DNA from: Aspergillus flavus
Taxonomy: Eukaryota > Ascomycota > Eurotiomycetes > Eurotiales > Aspergillaceae
DNA length: 64,000 nt
Reading direction: 5' to 3'
NCBI RefSeq assembly: GCF_009017415.1
Contig: NC_092406.1
Coordinates: 6,445,669 to 6,509,668, forward strand
The notes under the pieces are model-generated. The model ran no database searches. It was not told where the DNA came from and saw only the letters and a program-made list of their open reading frames with translations. Positions 1-10,723 of this stretch are shown here, one piece after another. Each line of letters starts with the position of its first letter. The stretch's first letter is position 1. A program made the translations under genes and the position numbers.

Positions 1-1545
1 GCCATAATTCCGCAGCAATAGTGGCCGAGTGATGAACATCAGGGCATGATATCGCGCCAATTGCAGCACCGTCAGTTGTCGCTTGAATAAGGGGATCAGG
101 CTACTTGAGTGAATGACTCCGGATAAGAATGGTGGCAACTCTGCCTGCCATTCTGCGACTCGCTCGCACAACACTCGGATCGTATTGATTTCCTCACGGT
201 CGGTGATGCCAGCCACCACGTACGGCTCCTTGGCGGCTTGAGAGAGCACGCGGGCGAGTAGGGCATGGAATATAGCCGCATCCATCACACAGTCTCGGGT
301 TGGTGGCAAGATACGATCAGGGGAGATATCTTCGTCGTTCGCACGGGCTGGTAATCTCTCGTCCAAGTCTTCATCATGCCACAGACGCGGTGTACCCAAC
401 ATCAAGCTCAGATACTTGTCCAACGTATACGAACACCAGACGACGCGACGCTGGCATTCCTGCTGGATCAGACTAACTTCGGCAGTTTCCCTATTCCGCC
501 GTCTGCTGTGAAGGCCGAGGGCCATGATCAGTTGAATGGTGGTCCCTAAAGTGAACCACGCCCGATGCGCCCGTGATGAGCTTAGCAGATAGAGAACCAT
601 TAAGAACCTGACCTGCACCGATTCTAATCTAATTGCACCACTTTCCTTTGATAGTAGATGGTCTGCCTTCGTGAAATACATTTCACTGGTCTGCCAGCCA
701 TTTTCATCTGCATCTGTCATACCGCCTTTGGCATCCATCTTGAACATGGTGGCGGTGCTAAAAGCCATCAGGAGAATGGCTTGACAGACAGTCGTCACTC
801 CGCTAATCTGTTCGCCGTCCGGTCGTCCGCGCTGGTACAGGCGCTGGACCACATTCTCAACCGTCTGCTGGTGCAGAACCCGGTGCGTGGGCGATGCAAA
901 CTCGAAGTATCGATGAACTAGAGCTTCCGCTGTCTCTAAGTCCGGCCATTGAAACTCTGTCACGCTTGTTTCTGGGACTACACGATCCCCAAATTGAAAG
1001 ATGGATGTGGTTCGGTCGTGACTTGGATCATCCGACGCCCCGATCGCATTTGAGGGAGGCGTTGGCAATCCCAACGCAGCTCGATCTAAGAAGGAATGGG
1101 CCGAGGTTGGCCCCCAGTATCGATCCGCAACCTCCGTCCGTTGGATCTCGGACTCATGATCGTGATACCTTGTGTTCGTTTTGGATGGTGGAGAAATCAC
1201 GGAGGTGGTGGCATCGTGGTAGGTTGCCGGGCGTATAGTGTCTGGCGAGGTGTAGGTGACTGGGGAGGCGAATGATAGATGGCTGTCTTGTGGATTGCTG
1301 TCTGTTGTTCCTCTTAGGGGTGCATGATGTTGTTGTATCGTATGCGAGGACGGAGGTGGGCTCACGGCCACGCCGCGATTATAGGTAGAGTTGTATGTAC
1401 AGACCTCCTGGCGTTTCAGACAAGGTCTACAGGGGAGATTTCCGGTACAGGCCTTCTTCTTTCTCTTACATGCATCGCAAGCGCGGGTGACTTTACGCAT
1501 CTTCCGTGCTGGGCTGTCGTCGCTGGCGAGCATTTCCGCCTGCAT
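1..1545 (-). CDS. Zn2Cys6 fungal transcription factor (3' end outside window)
   Basis: The minus strand is open without a break for 515 codons from the ATG at 1545 to the window edge, so the gene is partial and intronless here. Near the N-terminus (about residues 23-49) is a complete zinc binuclear cluster with spacing C-x2-C-x6-C-x5-C-x2-C-x6-C and a basic KRKKK stretch between Cys2 and Cys3. A Pro/Ser/Thr-rich linker follows. From about residue 220 come helical segments typical of the fungal-specific middle homology region, including ARYHALMFITRPLLLRNYG at the window edge. A second in-frame ATG at 1500 lies just before the zinc cluster; I chose 1545 because it is the outermost ATG before the upstream region. 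By family it is a nuclear DNA-binding regulator; its targets cannot be told from this sequence. It is divergent from the short zinc-cluster gene at 2341. Confidence 0.85.
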   Translation of the reverse strand, partial: MQAEMLASDDSPARKMRKVTRACDACKRKKKACTGNLPCRPCLKRQEVCTYNSTYNRGVAVSPPPSSHTIQQHHAPLRGTTDSNPQDSHLSFASPVTYTSPDTIRPATYHDATTSVISPPSKTNTRYHDHESEIQRTEVADRYWGPTSAHSFLDRAALGLPTPPSNAIGASDDPSHDRTTSIFQFGDRVVPETSVTEFQWPDLETAEALVHRYFEFASPTHRVLHQQTVENVVQRLYQRGRPDGEQISGVTTVCQAILLMAFSTATMFKMDAKGGMTDADENGWQTSEMYFTKADHLLSKESGAIRLESVQVRFLMVLYLLSSSRAHRAWFTLGTTIQLIMALGLHSRRRNRETAEVSLIQQECQRRVVWCSYTLDKYLSLMLGTPRLWHDEDLDERLPARANDEDISPDRILPPTRDCVMDAAIFHALLARVLSQAAKEPYVVAGITDREEINTIRVLCERVAEWQAELPPFLSGVIHSSSLIPLFKRQLTVLQLARYHALMFITRPLLLRNYG

Positions 1546-2340
1546 GTTCGGAAGTGGGGAAGACAAGCGGAACCCACTCGGCAATATAAAAAGGGAGAAA
1601 GACGGATATAGAGACAGGAGAATAGGGTACTGCGTATCTGATAATGACCAGCAGAAGGTCAGATTTGTGATCCCTGCTTGTCTAGGAATAATTGACTCCG
1701 TTAAGGTTGAAGTTCAACCATTTTTGCCCTCCCGAAATTAGGCGAGAACTGCCAAGGCGGGTTTGACCCGAGGGAAGCATCAGTACGAAACTGACAATCT
1801 GATATACGAGCATCTTCCCAGAGGGTGGGAATTTCCTGCTATATCCCCAATGATGATTATCCTAAGTAACTCTAACGGTGCTCGCATGCTTCTACTATTG
1901 GGCCATCCGCCCTCACATCCAGCAGACCAGCATATCGTCCCTCGTGTCTGTACGGGTATAATCATGCACAATGGATGTCTCCCATTTCTCACATCGTCCA
2001 GGTGTCCTTGTTTCGCTCAGCTCTATTTATTGCTTCAAGGAAGTCATAGAGAAACAAGTTGCAAAGGATCACGATAAGCTTCTTTCCAAGTCGTGTCGGA
2101 AAAGCGTCGGATGTCGGTTGAGGCGGATTCTCGTCGGATTTCTCCACATTTACCCGGGACCTACTCGGATTTCCATGGGAAAACAACAAATTATCACGAA
2201 TATCTGCTATTTCAGAATGGTGAAGGATAGTTTAAGAGATGTGGCTGACTAAAACAAGGGATAGCGAGAGCAGACGTCGAGTTATAATTAATTGACACCC
2301 TACGACAGACAGATCGACTCGTGCGCCAAAGCGAAAAGAA
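1546..2340. other. Divergent intergenic region
   Basis: About 795 bases lie between two divergently transcribed zinc-cluster genes and presumably hold both promoters. Only short unrelated open frames are present. I see no RNA gene or repeat. Confidence 0.5.
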
Positions 2341-2995
2341 ATGGATACACGTCGACGGAGTGCCATCAGGTGCAGCAGGATCAGTAGCCGTGATCCACGC
2401 TTTTATGCGGTATGCAATGTCCTTGGAAGAGTATGTGTCGAGCGCAAATAACCGTTCAATCATAGTGCAATGAGTGCCGAGTCCGGAAGCAAAAGGTATA
2501 CACTGCCCGGTTCACTGGCTCGTCTATAGTCTGATGAACGTTGCGCAGTGCTCCAAGGAAAGGCCGTCCTGTACTGACTGCAATACGTCTGGTCGACCCT
2601 GCACATACCCTGCCAAAAAGGTCCGAAGCCCACTACAGCGCTGGTATGTGAGCTATCTGGAATCGCGCTTGTTGGACTTCGAATCCGCCTTCAAGTTTCT
2701 GTTCCCCGGAGCAGAGCCGGATGTACTACTGGAGTCGATATCGGCTGCAAAGCGTGGATGGGAATCCCATCCTTCAGAGTTGTATTCTTCTTCCATGCCT
2801 CCATCACCGACCTCTTCGGGAATCATCAATAGCCCGTGTTCGGTACCGCATTTCGACCCACTTGCAAGCTCAAGGCCAGCCTCCCGAATAGCATATGAGG
2901 ATGGTTTGTCTCCGGCTGGACCGAGTGAGACAGACCTAGATGCGATTAAGTGGAGCGTTGTGCCGAATGACAGAATTCTTCTCGATATACTATAA
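2341..2995 (+). CDS. Short Zn2Cys6 zinc-cluster protein, possibly truncated
   Basis: Proposed exons are 2341-2409, 2466-2495 and 2549-2995, giving about 181 residues. The middle exon is only 30 nt and encodes the first half of the zinc cluster (CNECRVRKQK). The third exon begins at the third cysteine and completes the cluster with C-x5-C-x2-C-x6-C. The introns are 56 and 53 nt and end in TAG and CAG. A linker and a short helix (YVSYLESRLLDFESAFKFLF), like the dimerisation segment of GAL4-type proteins, follow the cluster. The reading frame then stops after a Ser/Pro-rich stretch, with no middle homology domain. Family members are usually 500-800 residues, so this is either a short DNA-binding-only protein or a truncated gene. 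The first exon is the least certain part. Confidence 0.5.
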
Positions 2996-3611
2996 CGACG
3001 CTTGTCTAATGAGGGCGACCGTGCCGACCGAGACATTTAATTTCCGGCTCTGCTAGCCAGATTACACCCATTTTGCACTTCAGTTGCAGTGTCCGTCGAC
3101 ATGAAGATATGCACACGACTCACGATGGTGATATTATTGGTTACTTGCTTCCTCAAGTCAGAAAGATAAGGCTACCTTAGTGTATATTACGATGGAGTAG
3201 CAAATGACATACGTGTTCATTAATTTCAGTCATCGCTGACCGGGTGCGCCCTATCAGGTCCTTTCACATGAACGCATGAATGGTGATCTCTCCTTTACTG
3301 TGTTCTTCAGGACTTGAGCTAAAATCTATGGCGTGTTTTAAGTAGACGAACCTATTGCCAAGCGTCCACTGAGGATCATCGAATCCGCCACGTTTGCCGG
3401 GATTCGGCCAAGGAATTCGGTACTTTTAGCAGTTCGGAAAGAATTTGTCCGACGCGATGTCTGTTAGCTCACTGAGATGCCGTGAAGCGCGTAGATAGCA
3501 CAGGTTATGGCTGTATAGGATCCTGGTAAACGTATAAGTACTCATGAAGTGGCCCGCCCAAATCATACAGATAAAATCGGTAGACCGGTGTAGTTAATCG
3601 TCTGTGTCATC
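2996..3611. other. Intergenic region
   Basis: No supportable gene. The last 150 bases are the likely promoter of the NLP gene. Confidence 0.4.
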
Positions 3612-4389
3612 ATGTACGGCAAATCACTCATCTTGGCTACCACTCTCTTGGGAACCCATTCCCGAGCTGCTGTGCTCCCTCGCGCTAGCATTGACCATGA
3701 TGCTGTCGTGGGATTTGACCAGACGGTCCCCAGCGGCACCACGGGCGAAGTCTATCTGGCCTATCAACCGGATCTGTATGTGGTCAACGGATGCGTGCCA
3801 TTCCCAGCGGTAGATGCCGAGGGCAATACGAAGTATGTTTCCTAGTTACCAGACACCCAATAAACGATATCATTCGATGCTAATCAAAGTCAACAGTGCC
3901 GGCCTCGAGCCGACTGGGGATCCCAGTGGGAGCTGCAGTAGCAGTACCGGCCAAATCTATGTCAGAGGCGGCACATCGGGAGACTATTATGCCCTTATGT
4001 ACTCTTGGTACTTCCCCAAAGACGAGCCATCCACCGGCCTAGGCCACCGCCATGATTGGGAAGGTGTTATTGTTTGGCTGTCCGACTCCACGTCGACCTC
4101 CGCTGATAATATCGTGGCGGTTTGTCCGTCTGCACATGGGGGCTGGGACTGTTCGACCGACGGCTACACGCTCGATGGAACCACCCCATTGATTCAATAC
4201 TACAGTGTCTGGCCGGTCAATCATCAATGTGGACTGACAACCACTGTCGGCGGTACACAACCCTTGATCGCCTGGGAGAGTCTCCCCACTGCTGCCAGTA
4301 CGGCCCTGGAAGACACGGATTTTGGAGACGCCAATGTTCCATTCAAGGATGCGAACTTCTCATCCAACCTCGAAAAAGCCACTTTTTGA
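3612..4389 (+). CDS. Secreted NPP1/NLP family protein (Nep1-like)
   Basis: Two exons, 3612-3832 and 3897-4389, join in phase 2 across a 64-nt GTATGT...CAG intron to give 237 residues, the usual size for the family. The N-terminus is a signal peptide (hydrophobic LILATTLLG, processing probably after AVLPRAS). The family heptapeptide GHRHDWE is intact at residues 123-129. An early Cys pair flanks the splice junction, and further Cys residues sit in the CPSAHGGWDC region. NLPs are extracellular proteins known for causing necrosis or immune responses in plants, though many members from saprotrophs are not cytolytic. Whether this one is active cannot be told from sequence. The gene appears intact. 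It is followed on the same strand by another secreted protein gene. Confidence 0.9.
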
Positions 4390-4838
4390 AACGGGGTCTA
4401 ATTATTTGTTGGAGAAATTCCGGTTTAGGTCCACCGGTAGTTGATCAGGGTTGACATTAAAGGGAGTGGCCAAAGGGGATTATACAGTTTAGCGGGAATG
4501 CATGTATCCCATCACGGTATATAGCAATTAGAGCTTAACGGGAGCTTTCCCGGCTTTCGCATGCCGTATTGACAAAATAGCAGAATGCTTACACGAATCA
4601 TGCAGCAAGCTTGGAGCTCCATGTGGAGCTCCTCTCCGGAAATTGAGTAGCGTCGGCTCAACCGAGGCACGCATGGGAATGAATCCAACCAACAAGTGCC
4701 GAACGCTAGATAGACTACGAGTAAGACCCGTGCGGCAGATCCGATAATGTCTGCGGCATTTGAGATCCACAGTATAAGAATAGGATTATAATTGCGGGGT
4801 ACCCCAGGTTTTCTTATCTATCTATTCCTCTGGCATCG
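4390..4838. other. Intergenic region between two secreted-protein genes
   Basis: No gene seen. It should contain the NLP 3' UTR and the promoter of the DUF3237 gene; TATAAGAATAGG lies about 65 bases before that start codon. Confidence 0.4.
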
Positions 4839-5560
4839 ATGCGCAAAATGTTTTCATTCCTAAAAAACACTCTCGTGCCTCTTCTTCTCCTTTCCCAAGC
4901 CGGGCCTGGAGCTGCGGCTTCACCTACGTATCCAACGGCACCCGAATTGAGCTTCCTCTACACAGCGTATGTGAAATGTGAAGGCACGCTTATGGAATCG
5001 CGTGGTCCTCATGGAATCCGCAAAGCGATCCCCATTGTCGGAGGGAATTTCACCGGTCCTCATCTGTCGGGTAACGACCCATCGCTGGCTCATAGGTATC
5101 ACTGGCTAACACCGCATCAGGGGAAATCCTCGATGTCGGCGCTGACTGGGGATTGACTGACCCCCAAACCAATGTGTTCTCAGCAGACACGCGCTACAAC
5201 CTACGGACTCATGATGGCGAGAATATCTTCATTCAGACCTCGGGGCCGAAGTCTCCCTCTGGTCAGCTGCATCTCCGCTTGGTTTTCGAGACTGGCAGCG
5301 AGAAATACTACTGGTTGAATAATGTCCTTGGTCGGTTCATGATGTAGTCTTAACATGTCTTATTCGCTAATGGGTCACTTTAGCGATCGGTGTTTTGACC
5401 AACGTGGAGAAGACTGCCAACTCATCACTGCTTCGCATTGATGCATGGAATGTAAGGCAACGCAGTCATGCAATGGTTCAATTGGGGTACAAATTCTGAC
5501 ATTTTACAGTTTGCTTCGGACTGGAATGCCACGACAACGTCTCTAATTGGAACTGACTAG
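4839..5560 (+). CDS. Secreted DUF3237 family protein
   Basis: Four exons are proposed: 4839-5070, 5121-5330, 5384-5451 and 5510-5560. The introns of 50, 53 and 58 nt each contain a CTAAC/CTAAT/CTGAC branch site just upstream of the acceptor. The product is 186 residues. A signal peptide (residues about 1-27, with the stretch LVPLLLLSQAGPGAAA) precedes a DUF3237-type small beta-barrel: PELSFLYTAYVKCEG, the VGGNFTGPHLSGE...GADW segment, DTRYNLRTHDGENIFIQTSG and the NNVLAIGV strand. Most DUF3237 proteins I know of are cytoplasmic and of unknown function, so secretion is notable. The second intron uses a GTCGGT donor. The reading frame and the NNVLAIGV motif support it, since reading through meets a stop after nine codons. 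Confidence 0.85.
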
Positions 5561-5992
5561 GGTTGTTAAGTCACGGGGACTCGAAAGGCACAGGATCAGA
5601 TAGCAGTTGAACCTACTGCAGCGTTACGAATGAAACATGAAATTGCACTTGATAATATTAAGTCATGGTTTTCCCACTATAATAATCTTTCCTTTGGTTC
5701 CATGTCTTTCTCCACGACGAGGTGGTGACCCCTTACTACCACCGCTGCCATCTATCACCGTCCAGAACTTAGTAGGAAAAGGTCAAGCCACAGTGACTAA
5801 AATATCCCTACCGATTCCACCATCGCTCCACTACAATATAGTGTTTTAATTGGGCAAACCCCGCACTGCAGGTGGATGAGATCCACTTGGGAGGTCGTGA
5901 GGATTAATAATCAGGTTTCATTGTCATGGAAGGCGGAGAATTTATAAAAAAGCATCTACATGCATGCATGATCTCAAGAAACAGATGACAAA
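5561..5992. other. Intergenic region
   Basis: No supportable gene. TTTATAAAAAAG at about 5940 is a TATA-like sequence about 50 bases before the next start codon. Confidence 0.4.
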
Positions 5993-7097
5993 ATGGCTTC
6001 CTTCAAACCCAGAAACATTCTTCTCTTCGGCGCCACTGGAAACATCGGCACATACATTTTGCAGGCCATTCTTACCGCACGGGACGAATTCGACCGGATC
6101 GCGATTTTCACGTCGCAGGCAACTGCGGCTTCCAAGAAAGATTACTTAGATGACCTGAAACGCACCAAGAATGTCGAAGTGCTCGTAGGGGACGTGCAGG
6201 ACCAAGATGCCGTGAGAAAGGCTTATCATGGTACGTCATGCGTTACATTTACATTCGTCGCGGAAGCAAGAGATAACCGAGGGTCCTATATTGATATATG
6301 CTAGGCATTGATACCGTCATCTCTGCATTGGGCCGGGGCGCAATAGCTTCCCAAATCCCCCTCATCCGTCTTGCCGACGCCTCTCCTACTGTGAAATGGT
6401 TCCTGCCCTCTGAATATGGCACAGACATTAAGTATTCCCCTGCTTCGGCGCAGGAAAAGCCGCATCAGCAGAAGTTAAAGGTGCGGGCGTTCTTGGAGAA
6501 TGAGAGCCCCAACGAAGGGGTGGTGTCAGACTTGGCGTATACATATGTCGTTACAGGCCCGTATTCCGACATGTATGTGCACTACGCAGGTAATCCTATC
6601 GCGGGTGGATGGGACGTGAAGGCCAAGAAAGCCACACTGCTGGGAGAGGACGGAAACGCGAAAGTGAGTTTGACTACGATGAAAGAGTAAGTCTCAGCTT
6701 GTAGCTTGGAAGCCCATGCAATGAAACTAAATGGCTTTGGATGCTCAGTGTTGGAACTCTCGTGTTGGCGACATTACGACACCCTTCCGTTGCTTTCAAC
6801 CGCGCACTCAAGGTCAATTCGTTCACTACCACACCGGCCGAGGTTCATGCCGAGTTCGTGCGTCAGACAGGGGGTCAACCGTGGACCAATGTCCAGTACA
6901 CCCCGCTGTCCCAGTTGCGTGAGGCAGAGTCCGAGGCCTGGCATGCGGGCAAGCCCGAAGCCACGGTATTGACACTCAGACGCATCTGGACCGAAGGAGG
7001 CACCTTATACGATCAACGAGACAACGCGTTAATCGGCGAGCCGCCAGTGCAGACACTGGAGGATGTGGTTGCCCAGGAAATCAGAAAATCGTCTTAA
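5993..7097 (+). CDS. NmrA-like / isoflavone reductase-family oxidoreductase
   Basis: Exons 5993-6230, 6305-6686 and 6749-7097 give 322 residues, the usual length for this atypical SDR family. The N-terminal Rossmann motif GATGNIG is at residues 13-19. DTVISALGRG and WFLPSEYGTD are typical of isoflavone-reductase-like proteins, and the later TYVVTGPYSDMYV segment fits the substrate-side region. The introns of 74 and 62 nt have GTACGT and GTAAGT donors. Family members bind NAD(P)H and either reduce small aromatic or secondary-metabolite substrates or act as redox sensors. The sequence gives no clue to the substrate. The classic YxxxK catalytic motif of SDRs is not obvious, as is common in this subfamily. 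Confidence 0.88.
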
Positions 7098-7739
7098 CTT
7101 TATTCGTTTGCATCTGGCCTGAATATGATACTAAATATGTGATCGAGATGAATGCATAGTATTGACTCGTGTCGAACAGTTACAGAATAAGGTGTCCGAG
7201 GATTTCTGGTTCTATGTAGTCAGGTCTGGAAGGATATTGTGAACTATCCAGGTCTGGTCTGTCAGCTCTGAAAATATATATTGCTCGTTCCCACAAGTGA
7301 GCCTTGTGGCGTGAAATTTTGTCACGACTACGCAACCCCTAGATGAGAGGAATATCCAGAGCAGCTCGTAAAGACGATTTACCACACAAATACCAGTTAT
7401 AATGAATCATGATCAAGTCATTTGATATCAGATCGTTCTTGGTCGTATCACGTGACTATACTGAAAGGGCTTTGTGATGGTCACACCCTATGCGATATGG
7501 CCAGAAAGATACAAAGACTACCCAGGTACCCAGGACCTAAGCCCAACTGCACCAAAGCTCAAAGGCTTGGATCTGTATGACGCTTCCTACCTCGAGTCTC
7601 TCCCTCATTCTTCTTTTTATTACCCCGCTATCGGGTCAGCCACTGGACCCACTTGCGTGCGTCATAAGCCAGATTTCCCGCCAACAAAACTTGAGAGATA
7701 AACAGAACCACCACCAACTAACCAACTCACTAACTCACC
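7098..7739. other. Intergenic region / promoter of gelsolin-repeat gene
   Basis: No gene recognised. The pyrimidine-rich stretch and the CAACTAACCAACTCACTAAC run just before 7740 look like a 5' UTR. Confidence 0.4.
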
Positions 7740-8930
7740 ATGGCACCTCACGAAGGACTAGTGCACCCCAAGGAATATGACATCAAGGACAGCAATGTGG
7801 AGCTGATCGGATCCGATCTTGACCACCGCGTCAAGTATAATTCGGCAGCCACGGAGCCGGCCTGGAACAACGGTCAGATCGGACAGGAGGCCGGGCTGTG
7901 GATCTGGCGGATTGAGAACTTCGAAGTGGTGCCCTGGCCCAAGAACCGGGCCGGCGAGTTCTACGACGGGGACAGTTACATCGTGCTGCACTCCTACAAA
8001 GTCGGCGATGAAAAATTGGGCCACGATATCTTTTTCTGGCTCGGCAGCAAAACAACCCAAGACGAGGCGGGCACTGCGGCGTACAAGACCGTTGAGCTGG
8101 ATGAATTCCTGCACGGAGCGGCGACCCAGCATCGTGAAATTCAGCAACAGCCATCGGAGGATTTCGTGTCCCTGTTCCGTCGCATCACCATCCGGTCCGG
8201 TGGTGTGGCTTCAGGATTTAACCACGTGGAGGAAGAGGAACCCAAGGAGGTGACGACTTTGCTTCGTGTTTTCAAGCACCCAGGCGCCGGCCGGATTGAC
8301 TCGATCATTGTCTACGAGGTGGAACCTACTTGGCAGAGCCTCGACGACAAAGATGTCTTTGTCTTGGACAAGGGCGACAAGATCTGGGTTTGGCAGGGGA
8401 AGACCTGCAGCCCCATGGAAAAGGCCAAGGCCGCTCAAGTTGTTAACGACATGACGCTGGCGAAACACGTCGATGTGGAGGTTTTATCTCAACTGGAGTC
8501 GCGGTCAAAGATCTTCGTCGACCTGTTAGGCGGCAAGGAGGTGGACCAGCTGTCTTTCCAGGCTCCACGTCCTGTGTCATTCTCCAAGCGATCCCATGAT
8601 GAGAGCGGCGCCTCGCGCCCATCCAAGTTATTCCGGCTGAGCGACGCCTCGGGGACGCCCTCATTCAATCTTGTCAAGGATGGTGGACCAGTTCGTCGGT
8701 CGGACCTGGACGGAAACGATGTATTCCTCTACGACGTTGGTAGTCGACTCTGGGTCTGGCAAGGATCGGGTGCCAGTGAACGCGAGAAGGCGTTGTGGCT
8801 GAAAGTCGCTCAGGCTTATGTTCGTCATCTGCAACAAGATCAGAATGACTCCGACGCATACCTGACCCCGATTTCGAAAGTTGTGGAAGGCTACGAAAGT
8901 CCAGCATTCCTGAAATGGATCGAGGTTTAG
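7740..8930 (+). CDS. Gelsolin/fragmin-type actin-binding protein
   Basis: A single 396-residue open frame starts at the ATG in the CACCATGGCACC context. Three gelsolin-like repeats can be seen. Repeat 1 starts near residue 55 (GLWIWRIENFEVVPWP, then DSYIVLHSYK and HDIFFWLGSKTTQDEAG). Repeat 2 has VFKHPGAGRID and DVFVLDKGDKIWVWQGKTCSPMEKAKA. Repeat 3 is near residue 300-396, with DVFLYDVGSRLWVWQGSGASEREKA. This matches the three-repeat severin/fragmin arrangement. Such proteins sever or cap actin filaments in a calcium-dependent way in the cytoplasm. The coding region has higher G+C than its surroundings and looks like a conserved housekeeping-type gene inside an accessory region. Confidence 0.93.
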   Translation: MAPHEGLVHPKEYDIKDSNVELIGSDLDHRVKYNSAATEPAWNNGQIGQEAGLWIWRIENFEVVPWPKNRAGEFYDGDSYIVLHSYKVGDEKLGHDIFFWLGSKTTQDEAGTAAYKTVELDEFLHGAATQHREIQQQPSEDFVSLFRRITIRSGGVASGFNHVEEEEPKEVTTLLRVFKHPGAGRIDSIIVYEVEPTWQSLDDKDVFVLDKGDKIWVWQGKTCSPMEKAKAAQVVNDMTLAKHVDVEVLSQLESRSKIFVDLLGGKEVDQLSFQAPRPVSFSKRSHDESGASRPSKLFRLSDASGTPSFNLVKDGGPVRRSDLDGNDVFLYDVGSRLWVWQGSGASEREKALWLKVAQAYVRHLQQDQNDSDAYLTPISKVVEGYESPAFLKWIEV

Positions 8931-9643
8931 GAGATACATGCATAGATGCCCTTACAGAGAATACACCGAGGATAAAACCCCGATTTGTCAACAATATTGA
9001 GATTGGCGCAATCAATTATGTGCGCTTGATGACATTCTGGAAGGTTGAATCTCGGTAGCGAATGTGAGGATAAGACTTTTTGATCAAGAATAACGAAATA
9101 GAAATACCTTAATTATCAATGCTCAGTATGAAGGAAACTAGGCCAAAGTATCTCCGGGTTAAACATCAGATCATCTCGCATGCTAGAAGGAGACTGAGAG
9201 CAATATTTCCTCTTTTTGGAACACTGTAGCTTATAAATGGTGTCCGTTTTTAAGGGACTAGAAAGCCACAACTGGATAATCAATTGCTAGCACTAATGAA
9301 CCTGTCACAAATAACATCCTCTTGTAGGTTGTCCGTTATTTTATTCAATACTAACAGTACATAGCTGTCAGGCTCATCTGGCAATTGGAAAGTAAACTAC
9401 CCCCTAATTACAAATGCCTGGTATGGATGGAGACCGCCGGATCATTGATTTGGCCTCAATAACAGTCACTGGGGACTAAGATAAAACGCAGATTAGCATC
9501 ATCTATAACGCATGCCTAACATAAACTGGTATCTCTATTCGTTATTGCACAGATGGCCTAACCGACCATCAAAAAGTCCTGGAAGGTTATGCTGCCGGAA
9601 CAGATCACCTACCTGAGCAACGTTTGGAATCCATTCACGAGGT
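8931..9643. other. Intergenic region between convergent genes
   Basis: The region between the 3' ends of the gelsolin-repeat gene and the methyltransferase gene has no supportable open frame or repeat. Confidence 0.45.
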
Positions 9644-10723
9644 CTAACTCCTATGCATAGGCCTCAATCTCAGTCTAAAAGCGAGTATCTTTGGGAATTC
9701 GGTGAAATTCCTAGCGGCGTATTCACGCGAGGGCTCACAGAAGGTATCATCGAAGTTCACCTCCTCCAGAGCATCAAGGATGAGGCCTGCCCGAAAGAAT
9801 GGGGCAAACAGATCTTGGAAGGACCTGTGGAATGAGAGCTACCAGTCTATCATTAGTCCTTCGATCTGCAGACTTGGGGCTGGCAGAGGTGTACCGGTGG
9901 CTTATGCTCGCTATCATTGGAAAATAAGAGTTGCCGGGCCGGGGCAACATTCTGATATTGACTCAAGAGGATGGACCGATCTATTATGCGTTGGCCAGTC
10001 GCGGGATCCTCATGGACTGTGATCTGGCGCCTTGCACCGCTCGTGAAGAATAGAGGGTGAAGCACAGTGGCAACGAAACTGTAGAAGGTAGACATGTCAG
10101 AAGTCCAGGGCTTCAAGTATTATTTAGATAGCTCGAATAGAAGTAGGGCCAACCATCCGTCTTGCTTCAGAAGGGACGTTAAGGATGCTGCTAATGGCTC
10201 AAGGTCATGGACGTCCATAATTCCCATGTTCATCGCAACCACGTCAAATCCGTCTTTCTGGAATGTGTTAGTTCGACTGTCATACTTCAGCTCGCCTATA
10301 GCGGAAGGTGTTTCAATTGCTAAAACAACAACGAACCAGAAGGTTATCACTGCTAGTAAATTGCGCCCAATGATCCTTGTTGGTCACATCAAGAAGTTCA
10401 AATGAGATCTTTCGCCCCTTGTCTAACCTTCCTTCCTCATACCAGAGAGTTGTTCGCGCCTTTGCATGCTCTAGCATGGCTCTTGCGCCGTCCGTTGCCA
10501 CCACAGAGAATCCTTCTTCAGCAAGCCATCGCGCAACCAAGCCATTTCCCGTTGCGAGGTCCAAGGCTCGATTCCGCTTCTGTCCACTGATCATTCTTTT
10601 CAGGGCAGGCAATTCGAGGACTGAGAAGTAGTCGTTCCCGTCATCACCCATAGTCGAATCCCAGGATCTAGCGTGGTTCTCCCAGGCTGCCAAAGCCTGA
10701 CCTTCTATGCCTGTTTGTTCCAT
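9644..10723 (-). CDS. Class I SAM-dependent methyltransferase
   Basis: Four exons on the minus strand are 10723-10337, 10257-10154, 10078-9895 and 9838-9644, encoding 289 residues. The glycine-rich SAM-binding motif I appears as ALDLATGNGLVARWLAEEG, and motif II ends VVATDGARAML. The post-I acidic region FELLDV, the GFDVVAMNMGIMDV strand and CFVATVLHPLFFTSGARRQ follow. The introns are 79, 75 and 56 nt. The first two use GTTCGT and GTTGGC donors, which are non-standard, but each restores the conserved frame. The third acceptor (TAG at 9839) was preferred because it yields SFHR and DLFAPFF in frame. The upstream in-frame ATG at 10918 is unlikely to be used. The substrate is unknown; similar proteins act on small metabolites. 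Confidence 0.8.

Noticed and set aside
5331..5347. Stop codon after GRFMM as the natural end of the DUF3237 protein
   Set aside because: Splicing at 5331-5383 restores the conserved NNVLAIGV strand and extends to a sensible C-terminus, so the stop lies in an intron.
8443..9015. Several long minus-strand frames within and after the gelsolin-repeat gene
   Set aside because: They are reverse-frame shadows of a G+C-rich, clearly coding exon.
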